Below, piece after piece: positions 63,660-64,000 of a DNA stretch of 64,000 nucleotides. Each line of letters starts with the position of its first letter. Position 1 is the first letter of the stretch. Origin of the DNA: Chromobacterium sphagni (GTDB taxonomy: Bacteria; Pseudomonadota; Gammaproteobacteria; Burkholderiales; Chromobacteriaceae); the NCBI RefSeq assembly GCF_001855555.1, contig NZ_MKCT01000072.1, forward strand, positions 62,001 through 126,000. The letters are read 5' to 3'. Below the pieces are notes generated by a model. It was not told the origin of the DNA. It did no database searches and saw only the letters and a list, made by a program, of their open reading frames with translations. Position numbers and translations under genes: made by a program.

Positions 63660-64000
63660 CTTGCTCAGCGTGGCGATGGAAACATGCGGCCAGACGACTT
63701 CGTCGAATACCAGCAGCACGGTCTGGGTGTATTGCAGCTGCAGGAATGAGCTGCCGTCCGGGCGTTGCATGGTTTCAATTCAGAAGATAGCGTCCATTTC
63801 GACGGCGTTGGCGTTTTGCAAGACAAAGGTAATGTTGGCGATGCCGCCTGCGTTTCGGGTGCTGACCGGCAGGTTGGTGGTGTTGACCACGTTCAGCTCC
63901 AGTTGCTGCTGGTGCTTGAGCGTTTCCACCAGCGCCCGCCATGCTGAAGCCGGCTGGAAACTTGCCGTTCACCCGCGTGGGCAGGGGGCTGACTGGCTCG
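63660..64000 (-). pseudogene. decayed gene of unknown, possibly peroxidase-like, family
   Basis: The reverse strand carries a protein-like sequence in pieces: PVSPLPTRVNGKFPAGFSMA, then after a frameshift at about 63931-63945 ALVETLKHQQQLELNVVNTTN up to EMDAIF, a TGA at 63780-63782, and in the same frame IETMQRPDGSSFLQLQYTQ ending WPHVSIATLSK. The TGA stands where a Trp codon would fit (IFWIET). Two defects mean the gene is dead. I recall similar ends in bacterial heme-peroxidase-type proteins but am not sure. The start is outside the window. Confidence 0.6.

Noticed and set aside
1-64000. CRISPR arrays, insertion sequences, integrases, rRNA genes
   Set aside because: No regularly spaced repeats, no transposase or integrase-like products and no rRNA sequence were found on either strand.

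Overview
The window is a GC-rich chromosomal segment from a violacein-producing betaproteobacterium, almost certainly a Chromobacterium species. The evidence is a complete vioABCDE operon at the right end whose five products have the lengths expected for Chromobacterium Vio proteins, a secreted GH18 chitinase, and Neisseriales-like housekeeping genes. VioE is 195 residues with an N-terminus unlike what I recall for the C. violaceum type strain, so a sister species is more likely than that strain. No insertion sequence, integrase, CRISPR array or rRNA operon was found.

Layout. 1-3640: 3' part of a CPA2-type cation/proton antiporter, an AsmA-family protein and tRNA-Gly(CCC). 4068-9211: a compact five-gene chemosensory-like signalling cluster (membrane CheA-like kinase without a CheW domain, pseudo-receiver/CheX fusion, CheY, membrane-anchored MCP hairpin, CheX-like protein); this is the best candidate for an undescribed system. 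9685-14688: exported protein, SgrR-type regulator, small ORF, chitinase. 15135-20529: an overlapping operon of HflK-like, HflC-like, NRAMP-like and TerC-like membrane proteins, divergent from a third SPFH protein. 20623-30256: small conserved proteins, a glycosyltransferase, an NTF2-like protein, a periplasmic binding protein, a 2OG-Fe dioxygenase, GST, SIMPL protein, malate synthase and a divergent LysR regulator. 30306-35945: trehalose utilisation (treR, treB, treC, carbohydrate porin) with two TreR-type operators placed on a good promoter. 36034-42105: exported protein, amino acid permease, DUF1453-like membrane protein, HtrA-type lipoprotein protease, endonuclease III and RnfB. 42207-44449: LysR regulator with a broken carboxymuconolactone decarboxylase gene, a tautomerase and a DUF4865 protein. 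44484-49682: MetA-type outer-membrane protein and the acetate genes yjcH-actP-acs. 49956-55842: a broken methyltransferase gene, small cysteine-rich protein, orphan GH24 lysozyme, cytochrome b561 with two YceI proteins, a broken NTF2-like gene and a secreted sphingomyelinase. 56186-63499: vioABCDE, closed by a strong terminator. 63660-64000: a decayed gene with a TGG-to-TGA nonsense change.

How the genes work together. vioA-E form one transcription unit converting two L-tryptophans to violacein. A promoter (TTGTCA-N16-AATAAT) about 250 bases before vioA, preceded by an imperfect CTG...CAG dyad, suggests LuxR/CviR-type quorum control. The tre genes form a repressor-controlled phosphotransferase and hydrolase pathway. 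Malate synthase and the acetate uptake/activation genes serve growth on acetate. Several accessory genes (CMD, methyltransferase, NTF2-like, peroxidase-like) are decaying through frameshifts, internal deletions or nonsense changes.
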